DNA of 64,000 bases, from contig NZ_CABFWF030000001.1 in NCBI RefSeq assembly GCF_902153245.2, positions 124,001 to 188,000 on the forward strand. Reading direction: 5' to 3'. The translations under genes and the position numbers were made by a program. The notes beneath the pieces are model-generated. The model did no database searches. It saw only the letters and a program-made list of their open reading frames with translations, and had not been told where the DNA came from. The DNA is from Pseudorhizobium endolithicum (GTDB lineage Bacteria > Pseudomonadota > Alphaproteobacteria > Rhizobiales > Rhizobiaceae). This document shows, piece after piece, positions 14,147-23,541 of this stretch. Within the stretch, counting starts at the first letter, position 1; each line of letters begins with the position of its first letter.

Positions 14147-14724
14147 CAATGGGCCCGTGCGATGGGACCGGGATTGTCCGGATGGATTTCGGCCGCCATC
14201 AGCCCTTTGTCTCCCGGCCCGTAGCGAACCAGCACCACCTGCCCCGGACGCAGTTCCGTGAGCCCGAAGCGGCGGAGTGTCTCCATGTGGACGAAGATGT
14301 CCTCCGTCCCCTCGCCCCGGGTCAGGAAGCCGAAGCCCTTGGTGCGGTTGAACCACTTCACCAGCGCACGCTCCAGCCCGCTGGTCGGCGTGACCTGGAC
14401 ATGCGTCCTGACGGGCGGAAGCTGCGACGGATGAACCGCCGTCGACTGGTCCATGGACAGGATGCGGAATGCCTGGTAGCCGCGATCGCGCTTGTGGATG
14501 AGCGCGACGATACGCGTACCTTCCAGAATGGTCTGGTAGCCGTCGCGCCTCAGGCAGGTCACGTGCAGCAGTACATCCTGCATGCCGTTGTCCGGCACGA
14601 TGAAGCCGAATCCCTTGGCCACGTCGAACCACTTGACGACACCGGTAATCTCGATCAGATCGACAGGCTCTCCGACGATGTCGTCAATCCCGGCCACGCC
14701 CTTCGCTGACATACGGTCTGCCAT
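14146..14724 (-). CDS. Double cold-shock-domain protein (192 aa)
   Basis: Two CSD copies are present: V-V-K-W-F-D-V-A-K-G-F-G-F-I at about 29-42 and V-K-W-F-N-R-T-K-G-F-G-F-L at about 122-134, each with the RNP1 K-G-F-G-F motif and a following H-V or F-V-H RNP2-like segment. A 45-residue linker joins them. Single CSD proteins are about 70 residues; tandem forms of this size are found in alphaproteobacteria and bind single-stranded nucleic acid as RNA chaperones. Coupled to the DUF192 gene downstream. Confidence 0.9.
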   Translation of the reverse strand: MADRMSAKGVAGIDDIVGEPVDLIEITGVVKWFDVAKGFGFIVPDNGMQDVLLHVTCLRRDGYQTILEGTRIVALIHKRDRGYQAFRILSMDQSTAVHPSQLPPVRTHVQVTPTSGLERALVKWFNRTKGFGFLTRGEGTEDIFVHMETLRRFGLTELRPGQVVLVRYGPGDKGLMAAEIHPDNPGPIARAH

Positions 14725-14914
14725 CTGTGTCGGCCCCTTGATTACGCGCTACAGCTAGGTGAACTGATTCTGAAGGTGAGATTAACATTGCGTTAACCCT
14801 TCAGCGCAAGTCCCCGTCTAGGAAATATCCATCTCCCTGCTATCTCCGCAGGCTTGCCCGGAGCTTTCCGAGGGGAGCATATGGGCCATCACGACCAAAA
14901 AACGGAGACCACCG

Positions 14915-15352
14915 ATGCGTTACCTTCACACCATGGTCCGGATCAGGGACCTCGACTCCTCCATGCGTTTCTATACCGATCTCTTCGGCCTCCAGGAGGT
15001 GCGGCGGATCGAAAACGAGAAGGGGCGCTTCACACTGATCTTCCTGGCGGCGCCGGAGGATGTCGAGGCGGCCCGCACCGGTGCCCCCTGCCTCGAGCTC
15101 ACCTATAACTGGGACCCCGAGGATTACACCGGCGGCCGCAATTTCGGACATCTCGCCTACGAGGTAGACGATATCTACGGCTTCTGCAGGCGGCTGATGG
15201 AGAACGGCGTCACCATCAACCGTCCGCCGCGCGACGGACACATGGCCTTCGTCCGCTCGCCGGACGGCATCTCCATCGAGATCCTGCAGAAGGGTGAGCC
15301 GCTTCCAACGGCGGAGCCATGGGCGTCGATGCCCAATACCGGCAGTTGGTGA
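14915..15352 (+). CDS. gloA: Lactoylglutathione lyase (glyoxalase I)
   Basis: One VOC domain of the right length (145 aa): M-V-R-I-R-D-L-D-S-S-M-x-F-Y at the start, E-L-T-Y-N-W at about 62-67, H-L-A-Y-E-V-D-D-I at 78-86, and the C-terminal S-P-D-G-x-x-I-E-I-L with the metal-ligand Glu. The enzyme turns the methylglyoxal-glutathione adduct into S-lactoylglutathione in the cytosol. It stands alone with its own promoter region upstream, divergent from the cold-shock gene. Confidence 0.9.
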   Translation: MRYLHTMVRIRDLDSSMRFYTDLFGLQEVRRIENEKGRFTLIFLAAPEDVEAARTGAPCLELTYNWDPEDYTGGRNFGHLAYEVDDIYGFCRRLMENGVTINRPPRDGHMAFVRSPDGISIEILQKGEPLPTAEPWASMPNTGSW

Positions 15353-15428
15353 CGTCTCCACCCTTGTTGTGAGCGGGGTGGCGAGTCACGCTACCGGCGT
15401 GATTCGCATCCCGGCAGCGGAGGCAGGC

Positions 15429-15980
15429 ATGACGCCGCCCTATTCGATAAAATCCATCGGCAGAACGAGCCTCGTTGCAGCACTGGGCCTCCTTGCGATC
15501 GTTGCCCTGCCTTCCTGCTCGACCAGCAAGACGGGCCAGACCGCGGAGGCGCCGGCGGAAGCCGCCGATTCGCCGAAGGCCAGGGGCCTGCTGGCGAAGG
15601 GCGGCCAGACCGCCCGCGCCCGTTACATAGATCCTGCGCTCGTCTCGGCGCATTCACCGACGCTCGTTGCCGATGCCGCCACAGCCACTCCGGACGAGGA
15701 GGCCCCGCCTTCCGTCGACGGCACGGCTGGAGATGCGATGGCGCAAGGCGTGGTGACGCAACCGACGGGCATCCGTGCCGGGACCGTCAGCATCTTCTCC
15801 GGCGCGCCGGTATCCACCGCCCCGGTATCCGCCGGGCCCGCCGCGGCAGGATCGGTTCCCCCGCCGCCGCCCGGACGCATGGACGCGCGCGCCGGCAGCC
15901 TTTTCGGCAGTCCGCCGGCAGCAGCACCGGTCGTGGAGGCTTGCGGCACGGACCACCGGGGCCTTCCGATAAGCTGCTGA
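15429..15980 (+). CDS. Low-complexity lipoprotein (183 aa)
   Basis: The signal peptide ends in a lipobox (A-L-P-S-C at about residues 27-31). The mature part is Ala/Pro/Ser-rich with P-P-P-P-P-G and no recognisable domain. The ATG at 15429 is chosen for its GGAGG and because an earlier start would overlap gloA in another frame. Probably an envelope lipoprotein with a disordered linker. A terminator follows the gene. Confidence 0.6.
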   Translation: MTPPYSIKSIGRTSLVAALGLLAIVALPSCSTSKTGQTAEAPAEAADSPKARGLLAKGGQTARARYIDPALVSAHSPTLVADAATATPDEEAPPSVDGTAGDAMAQGVVTQPTGIRAGTVSIFSGAPVSTAPVSAGPAAAGSVPPPPPGRMDARAGSLFGSPPAAAPVVEACGTDHRGLPISC

Positions 15981-16000
15981 AATCTATCGGTCTCTTACCG

Positions 16001-16032
16001 GATGACAACCGCCCTCCGACTGTCATTTTTTT
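16001..16032 (+). terminator. Intrinsic terminator after the lipoprotein gene
   Basis: ATGACA (16002-16007) pairs with TGTCAT (16021-16026) around a 13-base loop, then a run of T to 16032. Confidence 0.6.
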
Positions 16033-16100
16033 GAGGCAAATCGAATTTTGCCGCTTGCGGGATGAAAATCACCCCTCTATAAGGGCGCCACACCGCGCAC

Positions 16101-16175
16101 GCGCCCTTCGTCTATCGGTTAGGACGCCAGATTTTCATTCTGGAAAGAGGGGTTCGACTCCCCTAGGGCGTGCCA
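16101..16175 (+). tRNA. tRNA-Glu (anticodon UUC)
   Basis: Starts GCGCCCTTCGTCTA and ends AGGGCGTGCCA with encoded CCA; the anticodon loop TTTTCAT carries UUC and the T-arm GGGGTTCGACTCCCC is intact. It is convergent with recJ. Confidence 0.97.
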
Positions 16176-16194
16176 TTTCCTTTCAGAATCCACT

Positions 16195-18030
16195 TCAAGG
16201 CGCCGCTGCAGCATCCAGAATACGCAGCTGAATTCGGCGGCTCCCCTGCCAGTGATCGCCGTTCAGGCAGCTGGCGAGGTGGAGCTGGTTTCCACGCGAA
16301 TTGAGCAATAGCTGGCCGAGCGGTGTATCCGCGCAACGGAAGGCAATGCCTTCCAGCCGCGACCCGTCCGCCGCTTCCAGAGTGACCTTCACATGGGCCA
16401 CGCCCACCATACGTGCGTCCTTGACGCGGTGCGCGGGGATCGCGAACACCGGCTGAGGATGGCCGGATCCGTAGGGCCCTGCCTTCTCGAGCTGGTCGAG
16501 CATGTCGAGCGTCGCGCCCGAAGCGGAGAGCGCACCATCGATCTTCAAGACATGATTGGCGACCAGCGACGGCACGACATCGGCCGCCTTCTCCTCGAAG
16601 AAGGCCCGCAGTTGTCCGAGCTTCTGGCGCTCCACCGTAAGGCCCGCAGCCATGGCATGGCCTCCCCCCTTGAGCAGCAGGCCCTCGTCGACCGCGGCTC
16701 GAACCATCCTGCCCATGTCGAAGCCGTTGATCGAACGGCCGGAGCCGGTGCCCTTGCCCGACGAATCGAAGGCGATAGCGAAGGCGGGTCGCCGGAACTT
16801 CTCCTTCAGGCGCGCGGCCAGCAGCCCGACGATACCGGGATGCCAGTTGTCGCGCGCCGTCACCAGCACCGTCGCCGCCTCCCCGTCCCCATACTCGGCG
16901 GTCACCTCCGCCTCCGCCTCCGCAAGCATAGCGGTCTCCATGGCCTGCCGCTCGCGGTTGAGGTCGTCGAGACGGCCGGCGATCTCCTCGGCCGCCACCG
17001 AATCATCGAGCGTCAGCAGGCGGCTGCCGAGCGCCGCGTCGCTGATGCGTCCCCCGGCATTGATCCGGGGCCCCACCAGAAACCCGAGGTGGTACGGCGT
17101 GACGGGACCGCCGAGGCCGGCCTTCCGAAGCAGGGCCGCAAGCCCGGCATTGTTCATGTGGCGCGCCGCAAGCAGGCCCTTGACGACGAACGCCCGGTTG
17201 AGGCCCTTAAGGGGCACGACGTCGCACACGGTCGCGAGCGCGACCAGATCGAGCCAGGCCAGGAGATCGAGCGTCCTGGCCCGCGGCTCTCCCTTCTCCC
17301 GCAGGAGCCGTGCCGTCGCGACGAGCACCATGAAGACCACGCCCGCCGCGCACAGATGACCCTGCCCCGACAGGTCGTCCTCCCGGTTGGGGTTGACCAG
17401 CGCCAGACAATGCGGGAGCGCGTGCCCGAGCTGGTGGTGGTCGATCACCACCACGTCACACCCCTCCTCCCGCGCCGCGTCCAGGGCCTCGTGGCTGGTC
17501 GATCCGCAGTCGACCGTCACGATCAGCTGCGCGCCCCTCGCAATGAGCCGACGCATCGCTGCCGGGTTCGGCCCGTAGCCCTCGAAGATGCGATCGGGAA
17601 TGTAGATTTCCGCCGTCACTCCGAAATGCGAAAGAAAGCGGTGCAGGAGCGCCGACGAGGCGGCACCATCGACGTCATAGTCGCCGAAGATCGCGACGCG
17701 TTCTCCGCGTCCGATCGCCAGCGCGATCCGCGTCGCTGCCTCCTCGCAGTCCGTCAGCCTGTATGGTTCCGGCATCAGGGCGCGGATCGTCGGATCGAGA
17801 AAGGCGGGCGCGTCATCGAGCCCTACCCCGCGGCCCGCCAGCACCCGCGCCACGAGGTCCGGGATACCGTGGACCTGGGTGATGGCCAAGGCGCGGTTCT
17901 CCGCTGCCTGGTCAAGCCGTGAGACCCACCGCTGCCCGCAGGCGGAGCGGTCGACGCCGAGAAAGGCCCGCGGCACCGGATCGACCGGAGCATCGGCAGT
18001 GGTGGCGAACGGCAGGTGTCTGGCTGTCAT
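16195..18030 (-). CDS. recJ: Single-stranded-DNA-specific exonuclease RecJ
   Basis: A 611-residue DHH-family nuclease: F-G-D-Y-D-V-D-G-A-A (motif I), V-D-C-G-S (motif II), V-I-D-H-H-Q-L-G (DHH motif III) and the DHHA1 region G-G-G-H-A-M-A-A-G-L. The C terminus carries the RecJ OB fold. RecJ degrades 5' single-stranded ends in recombination and repair. It ends 20 bp from the convergent tRNA-Glu and seems monocistronic. Confidence 0.95.
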   Translation of the reverse strand: MTARHLPFATTADAPVDPVPRAFLGVDRSACGQRWVSRLDQAAENRALAITQVHGIPDLVARVLAGRGVGLDDAPAFLDPTIRALMPEPYRLTDCEEAATRIALAIGRGERVAIFGDYDVDGAASSALLHRFLSHFGVTAEIYIPDRIFEGYGPNPAAMRRLIARGAQLIVTVDCGSTSHEALDAAREEGCDVVVIDHHQLGHALPHCLALVNPNREDDLSGQGHLCAAGVVFMVLVATARLLREKGEPRARTLDLLAWLDLVALATVCDVVPLKGLNRAFVVKGLLAARHMNNAGLAALLRKAGLGGPVTPYHLGFLVGPRINAGGRISDAALGSRLLTLDDSVAAEEIAGRLDDLNRERQAMETAMLAEAEAEVTAEYGDGEAATVLVTARDNWHPGIVGLLAARLKEKFRRPAFAIAFDSSGKGTGSGRSINGFDMGRMVRAAVDEGLLLKGGGHAMAAGLTVERQKLGQLRAFFEEKAADVVPSLVANHVLKIDGALSASGATLDMLDQLEKAGPYGSGHPQPVFAIPAHRVKDARMVGVAHVKVTLEAADGSRLEGIAFRCADTPLGQLLLNSRGNQLHLASCLNGDHWQGSRRIQLRILDAAAAP

Positions 18031-18111
18031 TCCGCCTTATTAGCCGATCCGGTGTTTTGACGGAATCACTTTAATTCGTCACGGTTCCGGCGTCCAAGCC
18101 GGCAAGCGCCT

Positions 18112-18324
18112 TCAAAGCAGCGCCAGCACCGTCCACGTCAGAACCGCCATCGGGGCCACGAGGACGAGCAGGATCGTCCAGTTGCGGCGCACCTCGGCAT
18201 CGTCAGGATATTCCTGGTCGTTGGCATGCGCGGGCGTGGAACAGCCCGCCGTCTTCGCGACGGCGACTTTCGCCCCGCCGCCGGCCAGACGGAATGTCGG
18301 ATGACCTGGGAGTTTCGAGATCAC
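18112..18324 (-). CDS. Small membrane protein (70 aa), hypothetical
   Basis: A GTG at 18324 has GGGGAGG eight bases upstream, better than any in-frame ATG. Residues about 49-67 are hydrophobic (T-I-L-L-V-L-V-A-P-M-A-V-L-T-W), a single C-terminal transmembrane span. The rest is Ala/Pro/Gly-rich and soluble. It lies between recJ and hom on the same strand with gaps on both sides. No family recognised. Confidence 0.5.
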   Translation of the reverse strand: MISKLPGHPTFRLAGGGAKVAVAKTAGCSTPAHANDQEYPDDAEVRRNWTILLVLVAPMAVLTWTVLALL

Positions 18325-18466
18325 GCTAGCGCCTCCCCGCGAAGGTGATGTCGGACACAGCATATGCCGGGACCAGCGCCAGCGCCAGCTCCGTTTTCCG
18401 TTAAGCCGGTTTTCCAAACAGCCGCCCCGGCGGAGCCTCCATTGCTGGAAGCGCTGCAAGAGGTCC

Positions 18467-19789
18467 TCAGAAGGCCTTCGGGCGTTCGATGCGGATCACC
18501 TGCGGCTCGCCGACCAGATAGTCCTCCGCCTTGATCCCGGCGACGGCCTTGCGCACCGATTCTTCCGTCGTCGCGTGGGTGACGAGGATGATCGTCTTGG
18601 AACCGCCCGCCGCCCCGTTCGGACTTGCGCGCTGCACGATCGATTCCAGCGAGATGTTGTTTTCGGCCATTCGCGTGGCCACGCTTGCAAATACGCCGGT
18701 GCGATCGGCGACGGTGAGGCGAATGAAGTAGCCGCCCTCGTGGCTGCGCATCCGTGCCCGCTGGTAGGGAGCAAGGGCCGCCGCCGGCGTACCGAGGACC
18801 GGAACCCGCTGCGCTCCCGGCCTGCTCTTGGCGATGTCGGCGATATCGCCCAGGACAGCCGAGGCCGTTGCGTCGCCGCCGGCACCGGGCCCCACCATCA
18901 GAAGTTCACCGAGGATGTCCGATTCGATCGCGACGGCGTTGGTCACGCCATCCACCTGTGCGATCACCGTGTCCCGCGGCACCATCGTGGGGTGGACACG
19001 CTGTTCGATGCCGGACTCGGTCCGCTGCGCCACGCCGAGCAGCTTGATCCGGTAGCCGAGATCGGCGGCGGCCTCGATGTCCTCGATCGAGATGTTGCCG
19101 ATCCCCTCGAGATAGATTTCGTCGGCAGCAATCTGCGTGCCGAATGCGAGGGTCGTCAGGATCGCAAGCTTGTGTGCCGTATCGTTCCCCTCGATATCGA
19201 AGGTGGGGTCCGCCTCCGCATAGCCGAGACGTTGCGCCTCCTTCAGGCAATCGGCGAAAGAAAGACCTTCCTTCTCCATCCGCGTCAGGATGTAGTTGCA
19301 GGTCCCGTTCATGATCCCGTAGATGCGTGCGACCTTGTTACCGGTCAGCGATTCCCGCAGGGCCTTGATGACCGGGATGCCGCCCGCCACCGCCGCCTCG
19401 AAATTCAGGAGGACGCCTTTCTCCTCCGCGATCGTCGCCAGTTCGACGCCGTGGCGCGCAAGCAATGCCTTGTTGGCCGTCACCACGTGAAGACCGCGCG
19501 TCAGGGCGGCCCGGACGGAACGGTCCGCCGCTCCCTCTGCGCCGCCGACGAGCTCGACGAACACGTCGATATCCGCACTCGCGGCCATCTCCTCGGGACT
19601 GTCGAACCAGGTCGCGCCGGACAGATCCACACCGCGATCGCGCGACCGGTCCCGTGCGCTGACGGCAGACACCTCGATGGCCCGTCCGCACGTCACCGCA
19701 AGCTCGTTTGCGCGCGTGGTGATGATCCGGACCAGGGAAGCGCCGACGGTTCCGAGACCCGCAATGCCAACCTTCAGGGCATCTGCCAT
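18467..19789 (-). CDS. hom: Homoserine dehydrogenase
   Basis: 440 residues, standard for monofunctional enzymes with a C-terminal ACT domain. The NAD(P) loop is G-L-G-T-V-G-A-S-L, the catalytic region has G-x-P-V-I-K-A-L-R and G-I-M-N-G-T-C-N-Y-I-L, and the ACT domain begins about F-I-R-L-T-V-A-D-R-T-G-V. It reduces aspartate semialdehyde to homoserine for threonine and methionine. An aminotransferase lies 52 bp upstream on the same strand, so the two likely form an operon. Confidence 0.96.
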   Translation of the reverse strand: MADALKVGIAGLGTVGASLVRIITTRANELAVTCGRAIEVSAVSARDRSRDRGVDLSGATWFDSPEEMAASADIDVFVELVGGAEGAADRSVRAALTRGLHVVTANKALLARHGVELATIAEEKGVLLNFEAAVAGGIPVIKALRESLTGNKVARIYGIMNGTCNYILTRMEKEGLSFADCLKEAQRLGYAEADPTFDIEGNDTAHKLAILTTLAFGTQIAADEIYLEGIGNISIEDIEAAADLGYRIKLLGVAQRTESGIEQRVHPTMVPRDTVIAQVDGVTNAVAIESDILGELLMVGPGAGGDATASAVLGDIADIAKSRPGAQRVPVLGTPAAALAPYQRARMRSHEGGYFIRLTVADRTGVFASVATRMAENNISLESIVQRASPNGAAGGSKTIILVTHATTEESVRKAVAGIKAEDYLVGEPQVIRIERPKAF

Positions 19790-19841
19790 GTTATCTTCCT
19801 GCGTCTGTAGGGGATCGGCAGCCCGGCCGGGCCGCCGGAGG

Positions 19842-21062
19842 TCAACGGCGGGCGTTCAGCGAAATCACGTTGTGCATGGTTTCGTCTGCCGTCGACAGGA
19901 ACTTCTTGATGTTGCGGGCCGCCTGACGGATGCGGTGCTCGTTCTCCACCAGCGCCAGCCGAACATAGTCGTCGCCCATTTCGCCGAAGCCGACGCCCGG
20001 TGCGACGGCCACATCGGCCTTTTCCACGAGCAGCTTGGAGAACTCCAGCGAGCCCAGGTGCCGGAACTTCTCCGGGATCTTCGCCCAGGCGAACATGGTC
20101 GCAGCCGGCGGCGGCACCTCGAAGCCGGCCTTGCCGAAGCTCTCCACCATCACGTCGCGCCGGCGCTTGTAGACGTTGCGGACCTCCGCGATGTCGGAAC
20201 CGTCGCCGTTCAGGGCATGGGTTGCCGCCACCTGGATCGGCGTGAAGGCGCCGTAGTCGAGATAGGACTTCACGCGTGTCAGCGCCGAGATCAGCCGCTC
20301 GTTGCCGACCGCAAAGCCCATGCGCCAGCCCGGCATGGAGAAGGTCTTGGACATGGACGTGAACTCGACGGTCACGTCGATGGCGCCCGGCACCTCCAGC
20401 ACGGAGGGCGGCGGGTTGTTCTCGTCGAAGTAGATCTCCGAATAGGCGAGGTCGGAGAGCACGATGATGTCGTGCTTCTTCGCGAAGGCGATGACCTCCT
20501 TGTAGAAGTCGAGCGACGCGACATGAGCCGTCGGGTTCGACGGATAGTTGATGATCAGCGCCAGCGGCTTCGGGATCGAATGGCGGACCGCCCGCTCCAG
20601 CGGCGGGAAGAAGCTCTCGTCCGGCTCGACCGACATGGACCGGATCACGCCACCGGCCATCAGGAAGCCGAAGGCGTGGATGGGATAGGTGGGGTTCGGG
20701 CAGAGGATCACATCGCCCGGCGCCGTGATGGCCTGCGCCATGTTGGCGAAGCCTTCCTTGGAGCCGAGGGTCGCCACGACCTGGGTCTCGGGGTTGAGCT
20801 TCACGCCGAACCGGCGGGCATAGTAGGCCGCCTGCGCGCGGCGCAGACCGGGTATGCCCTTGGAGGAAGAATAGCGGTGCGTGCGCGGGTCCTGCACCAC
20901 TTCACAGAGCTTGTCGACGATGTTCTTCGGTGTCGGAAGGTCGGGGTTTCCCATGCCGAGATCGATGATGTCGGCGCCTGCCGCTCGTGCGCTGGCCTTC
21001 AAACGGTTGACCTGTTCGAAGACGTAGGGTGGCAATCGGCGGACTTTGTGAAACTCTTCCAT
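19842..21062 (-). CDS. Class I/II PLP aminotransferase (aspartate/alanine type)
   Basis: 406 residues with the class I fold: N-x-P-T-Y-P near 145, S-N-P-T-A-H at about 183, D-L-A-Y-S-E-I, and the PLP lysine in S-M-S-K-T-F-S-M-P-G-W-R-M-G-F. Family members here are annotated variously as LL-diaminopimelate, alanine or aspartate aminotransferase. Its place upstream of homoserine dehydrogenase fits an aspartate-family role (transamination to or from aspartate), which is inference. It is separated from the next gene by a short gap. Confidence 0.85.
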   Translation of the reverse strand: MEEFHKVRRLPPYVFEQVNRLKASARAAGADIIDLGMGNPDLPTPKNIVDKLCEVVQDPRTHRYSSSKGIPGLRRAQAAYYARRFGVKLNPETQVVATLGSKEGFANMAQAITAPGDVILCPNPTYPIHAFGFLMAGGVIRSMSVEPDESFFPPLERAVRHSIPKPLALIINYPSNPTAHVASLDFYKEVIAFAKKHDIIVLSDLAYSEIYFDENNPPPSVLEVPGAIDVTVEFTSMSKTFSMPGWRMGFAVGNERLISALTRVKSYLDYGAFTPIQVAATHALNGDGSDIAEVRNVYKRRRDVMVESFGKAGFEVPPPAATMFAWAKIPEKFRHLGSLEFSKLLVEKADVAVAPGVGFGEMGDDYVRLALVENEHRIRQAARNIKKFLSTADETMHNVISLNARR

Positions 21063-21160
21063 GACTTTCCCCGTGAAGAGACGCGCGGCAAGTTGCGGCG
21101 CAGGGATATTGCCTCTCGGCGATTTGCTGATTTGCTGCCAATCCGCCGCAAACGCAAGCG

Positions 21161-21559
21161 TTAATTGGCGATTGCCGCCTCGGCCTCGCGGCCGTGTTCG
21201 GCGGCAAGCCGGCGCAGCTCTGCAAGCCGGCGCCTGTATTCGGCTTCCGATACGCTGCCGTTCGCACGCGCGGCGGCGAGCGCCGAAAGCTGGGCCTCCG
21301 ATCCGGCGGCCTCGTCGTCGGCGATCTGCACATTGGCCGCCGTCAGCCTTCGGTCGAAGGTCGGATAGGTTCCGCTGTCGCGCTTGGCGATCGGCCCGGT
21401 CGGCGGCGGTGGCGCGTCGGAGACGACGGTCGCGGTCGGAGCGGTGTTGGGTATTCCGTCGTCGAGGGCGAAGCTGTTGCAGCCGGCCAGCAGAATCGGC
21501 AGCGCGCCGATGCCGAGGATGAGCGGCGCCCTGGCCGCAAAATACCTGATCTTTTCCAT
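21161..21559 (-). CDS. Small lipoprotein (132 aa)
   Basis: A lipobox (I-L-L-A-G-C at about residues 21-26) follows a hydrophobic signal segment. The mature protein has a Pro/Thr linker and a C-terminal helix of about 45 residues with short repeats (S-E-A-E-Y-R-R-R-L-A-E-L), similar in feel to SHOCT-type tails. The ATG at 21559 is preferred since earlier residues are not signal-like. It is divergent from phaC. Confidence 0.6.
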   Translation of the reverse strand: MEKIRYFAARAPLILGIGALPILLAGCNSFALDDGIPNTAPTATVVSDAPPPPTGPIAKRDSGTYPTFDRRLTAANVQIADDEAAGSEAQLSALAAARANGSVSEAEYRRRLAELRRLAAEHGREAEAAIAN

Positions 21560-21687
21560 GTTCTTCGCCCGTTCCGGCACTTTCGCCACGACGCGATTTT
21601 TAGCGCCGATCGCTGGCACTTGTATTCGTTTTCGGGCACAATGTACAAAAATAATCAAACAACAAGAACATCCTGCGGGAGGAACGA

Positions 21688-23532
21688 TTGACCGACAGAC
21701 GGGAGGAGAAGGAGACCGGCGGCCAAGGCTTTTCCGGTTTCGACCCGAAGTCGATCGAGTCCTATGTCGTGAAGGACCCGCAGGCCCTGACCCTCAATCT
21801 CGCCAGGGCCCTGGAGCATCTCGGGCAGGCGGCTTCGGAATGGCTCGCGTCACGGGAGCGGGGCGAAGCCTCTGATGCCGCTGCCGATCCGGCGACCGAT
21901 CTCGTCAGGACGCTGTCGCAGGTGGCCCAATACTGGGTATCCGACCCGAAACGCACGCTGGAAGCGCAGACCCTGCTTCTCTCCAGCTATATGGGTATCT
22001 GGACCCGCACATTGGCGCAGATGTCTGGCGCGCCGGCACCGGAGCCCGAGCCCTTCCCGAAGGACAAGCGCTTCACCGACGAGGATTGGACCAGGAACCC
22101 CTTCTTCGCCTTTCTTCGACAAGCCTACCAGGTGACCGTTTCCTGGGCGGAAAAGCTGGTGACGGAGGCGGAGGGCCTCGACGACCACGCGCGGCTCAAG
22201 GCGACCTTCTATGTCCGGCAACTCACGGCCGCCCTGTCGCCCGCGAATTTCGCCCTGACCAACCCGGAGGTCTATCGGCATACGGTGGCGACCAGCGGCG
22301 CGAACCTCGTCGAGGGCATGCGCATGCTGGCCGAGGACGTGGCCGCCGGTGGCGGTGAACTGCGGCTTCGCCACACGGATCACAAGCAGTTCAAGGTCGG
22401 CGAAAACCTCGCCTTGACCCCAGGTAAGGTGATCGCCCAGAGCGAAGTCTGCGAGATCATCCAGTACGACGCGTCGACCGAGACTGTCCTCAAGCGGCCG
22501 CTGCTGATCGTGCCGCCATGGATCAACAAGTTCTACATTCTCGACCTGACGCCGCAGAAGAGCTTCATCAAGTGGTGCGTGGACCACGGCCACACCGTCT
22601 TCGTCATCTCCTGGGTGAACCCGGACGAGCGCCATGCGAGGAAGGACTGGGAAGCCTATATCGAGGAAGGTATCGAATTCGCGCTGGAGACGGTGGAGAA
22701 GGCAACCGGCGAGCGGGAAGTCAATGCAATCGGCTATTGCGTCGGCGGTACGCTCCTCGCAGCAGCACTGGCGCTGCACGCGCAGAAGAAGGACAGTCGC
22801 ATCGCCTCGGCGACCTTTTTGACGACCCAGGTGGACTTCACGCTCGCCGGCGACCTCAAGGTCTTCGTCGACGAGGAGCAGTTGGCTGCTATCCAGAAGC
22901 AGATGGAAAAGACCGGCTACCTCGAAGGCTCGCGCATGGCCAACGCCTTCAACATGCTGCGGGCCTCGGAACTGATCTGGCCTTATGTCGTCAACAACTA
23001 CCTGATGGGCAAGGAGCCCCTGCCCTTCGACCTTCTCTACTGGAATGCCGATTCCACCCGCATGGCGGCTGCAAATCACGCCTACTACCTGCGTAATTGC
23101 TACCTCGACAACACCTTGAGCAAGGGCGAGATGAAGCTCGCAGGCCGGGTGATCTCGCTGAAGGACGTCAAGATACCGATCTACAACCTCGCGACCCGCG
23201 AGGATCACATCGCGCCCCCGCGCTCGGTGTTCAAAGGCTCGGACCTGTTCGGCGGACCGGTGGAATTCGTCCTGAGCGGCTCCGGCCACATCGCCGGCGT
23301 CGTCAACCCGCCGGACAAACAGAAGTACCAGTACTGGACAAACGGCAAGCCCCGCGGCGATTTCGATGAATGGGTTGCGAAGGCAAGGGAAACCAAGGGT
23401 TCGTGGTGGCCGCACTGGCACGCCTGGATCGAGAAACGCAGCAAGGAGCGCGTCGGTGCCCGCAAGCCCGGCGGCGCCGCCCTGAACGCCATCGGCGACG
23501 CACCGGGCACCTACGTCCTCGAACGAGTCTGA
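21688..23532 (+). CDS. phaC: Class I poly(3-hydroxyalkanoate) synthase
   Basis: 614 residues with the lipase-like box G-Y-C-V-G-G placing the catalytic Cys at 351, an Asp in T-R-E-D-H and a His in S-G-S-G-H-I-A-G, the Cys-Asp-His triad of PHA synthases. Residues 270-300 carry the P-P-W-I-N-K-F-Y-I-L-D-L signature. It polymerises 3-hydroxyacyl-CoA on granules. The start is a TTG supported by GGAGG at six-base spacing; the next in-frame ATG would remove about 100 conserved residues. A phasin lies 19 kb away. Confidence 0.95.
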   Translation: MTDRREEKETGGQGFSGFDPKSIESYVVKDPQALTLNLARALEHLGQAASEWLASRERGEASDAAADPATDLVRTLSQVAQYWVSDPKRTLEAQTLLLSSYMGIWTRTLAQMSGAPAPEPEPFPKDKRFTDEDWTRNPFFAFLRQAYQVTVSWAEKLVTEAEGLDDHARLKATFYVRQLTAALSPANFALTNPEVYRHTVATSGANLVEGMRMLAEDVAAGGGELRLRHTDHKQFKVGENLALTPGKVIAQSEVCEIIQYDASTETVLKRPLLIVPPWINKFYILDLTPQKSFIKWCVDHGHTVFVISWVNPDERHARKDWEAYIEEGIEFALETVEKATGEREVNAIGYCVGGTLLAAALALHAQKKDSRIASATFLTTQVDFTLAGDLKVFVDEEQLAAIQKQMEKTGYLEGSRMANAFNMLRASELIWPYVVNNYLMGKEPLPFDLLYWNADSTRMAAANHAYYLRNCYLDNTLSKGEMKLAGRVISLKDVKIPIYNLATREDHIAPPRSVFKGSDLFGGPVEFVLSGSGHIAGVVNPPDKQKYQYWTNGKPRGDFDEWVAKARETKGSWWPHWHAWIEKRSKERVGARKPGGAALNAIGDAPGTYVLERV

Positions 23533-23541
23533 CGGCAGCCG

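Noticed and set aside
13670..14632. A 320-codon reading of the DUF192 gene
   Set aside because: The first half is an out-of-frame copy of the cold-shock gene; signal peptide and TGATG coupling fix the real start at 14146.
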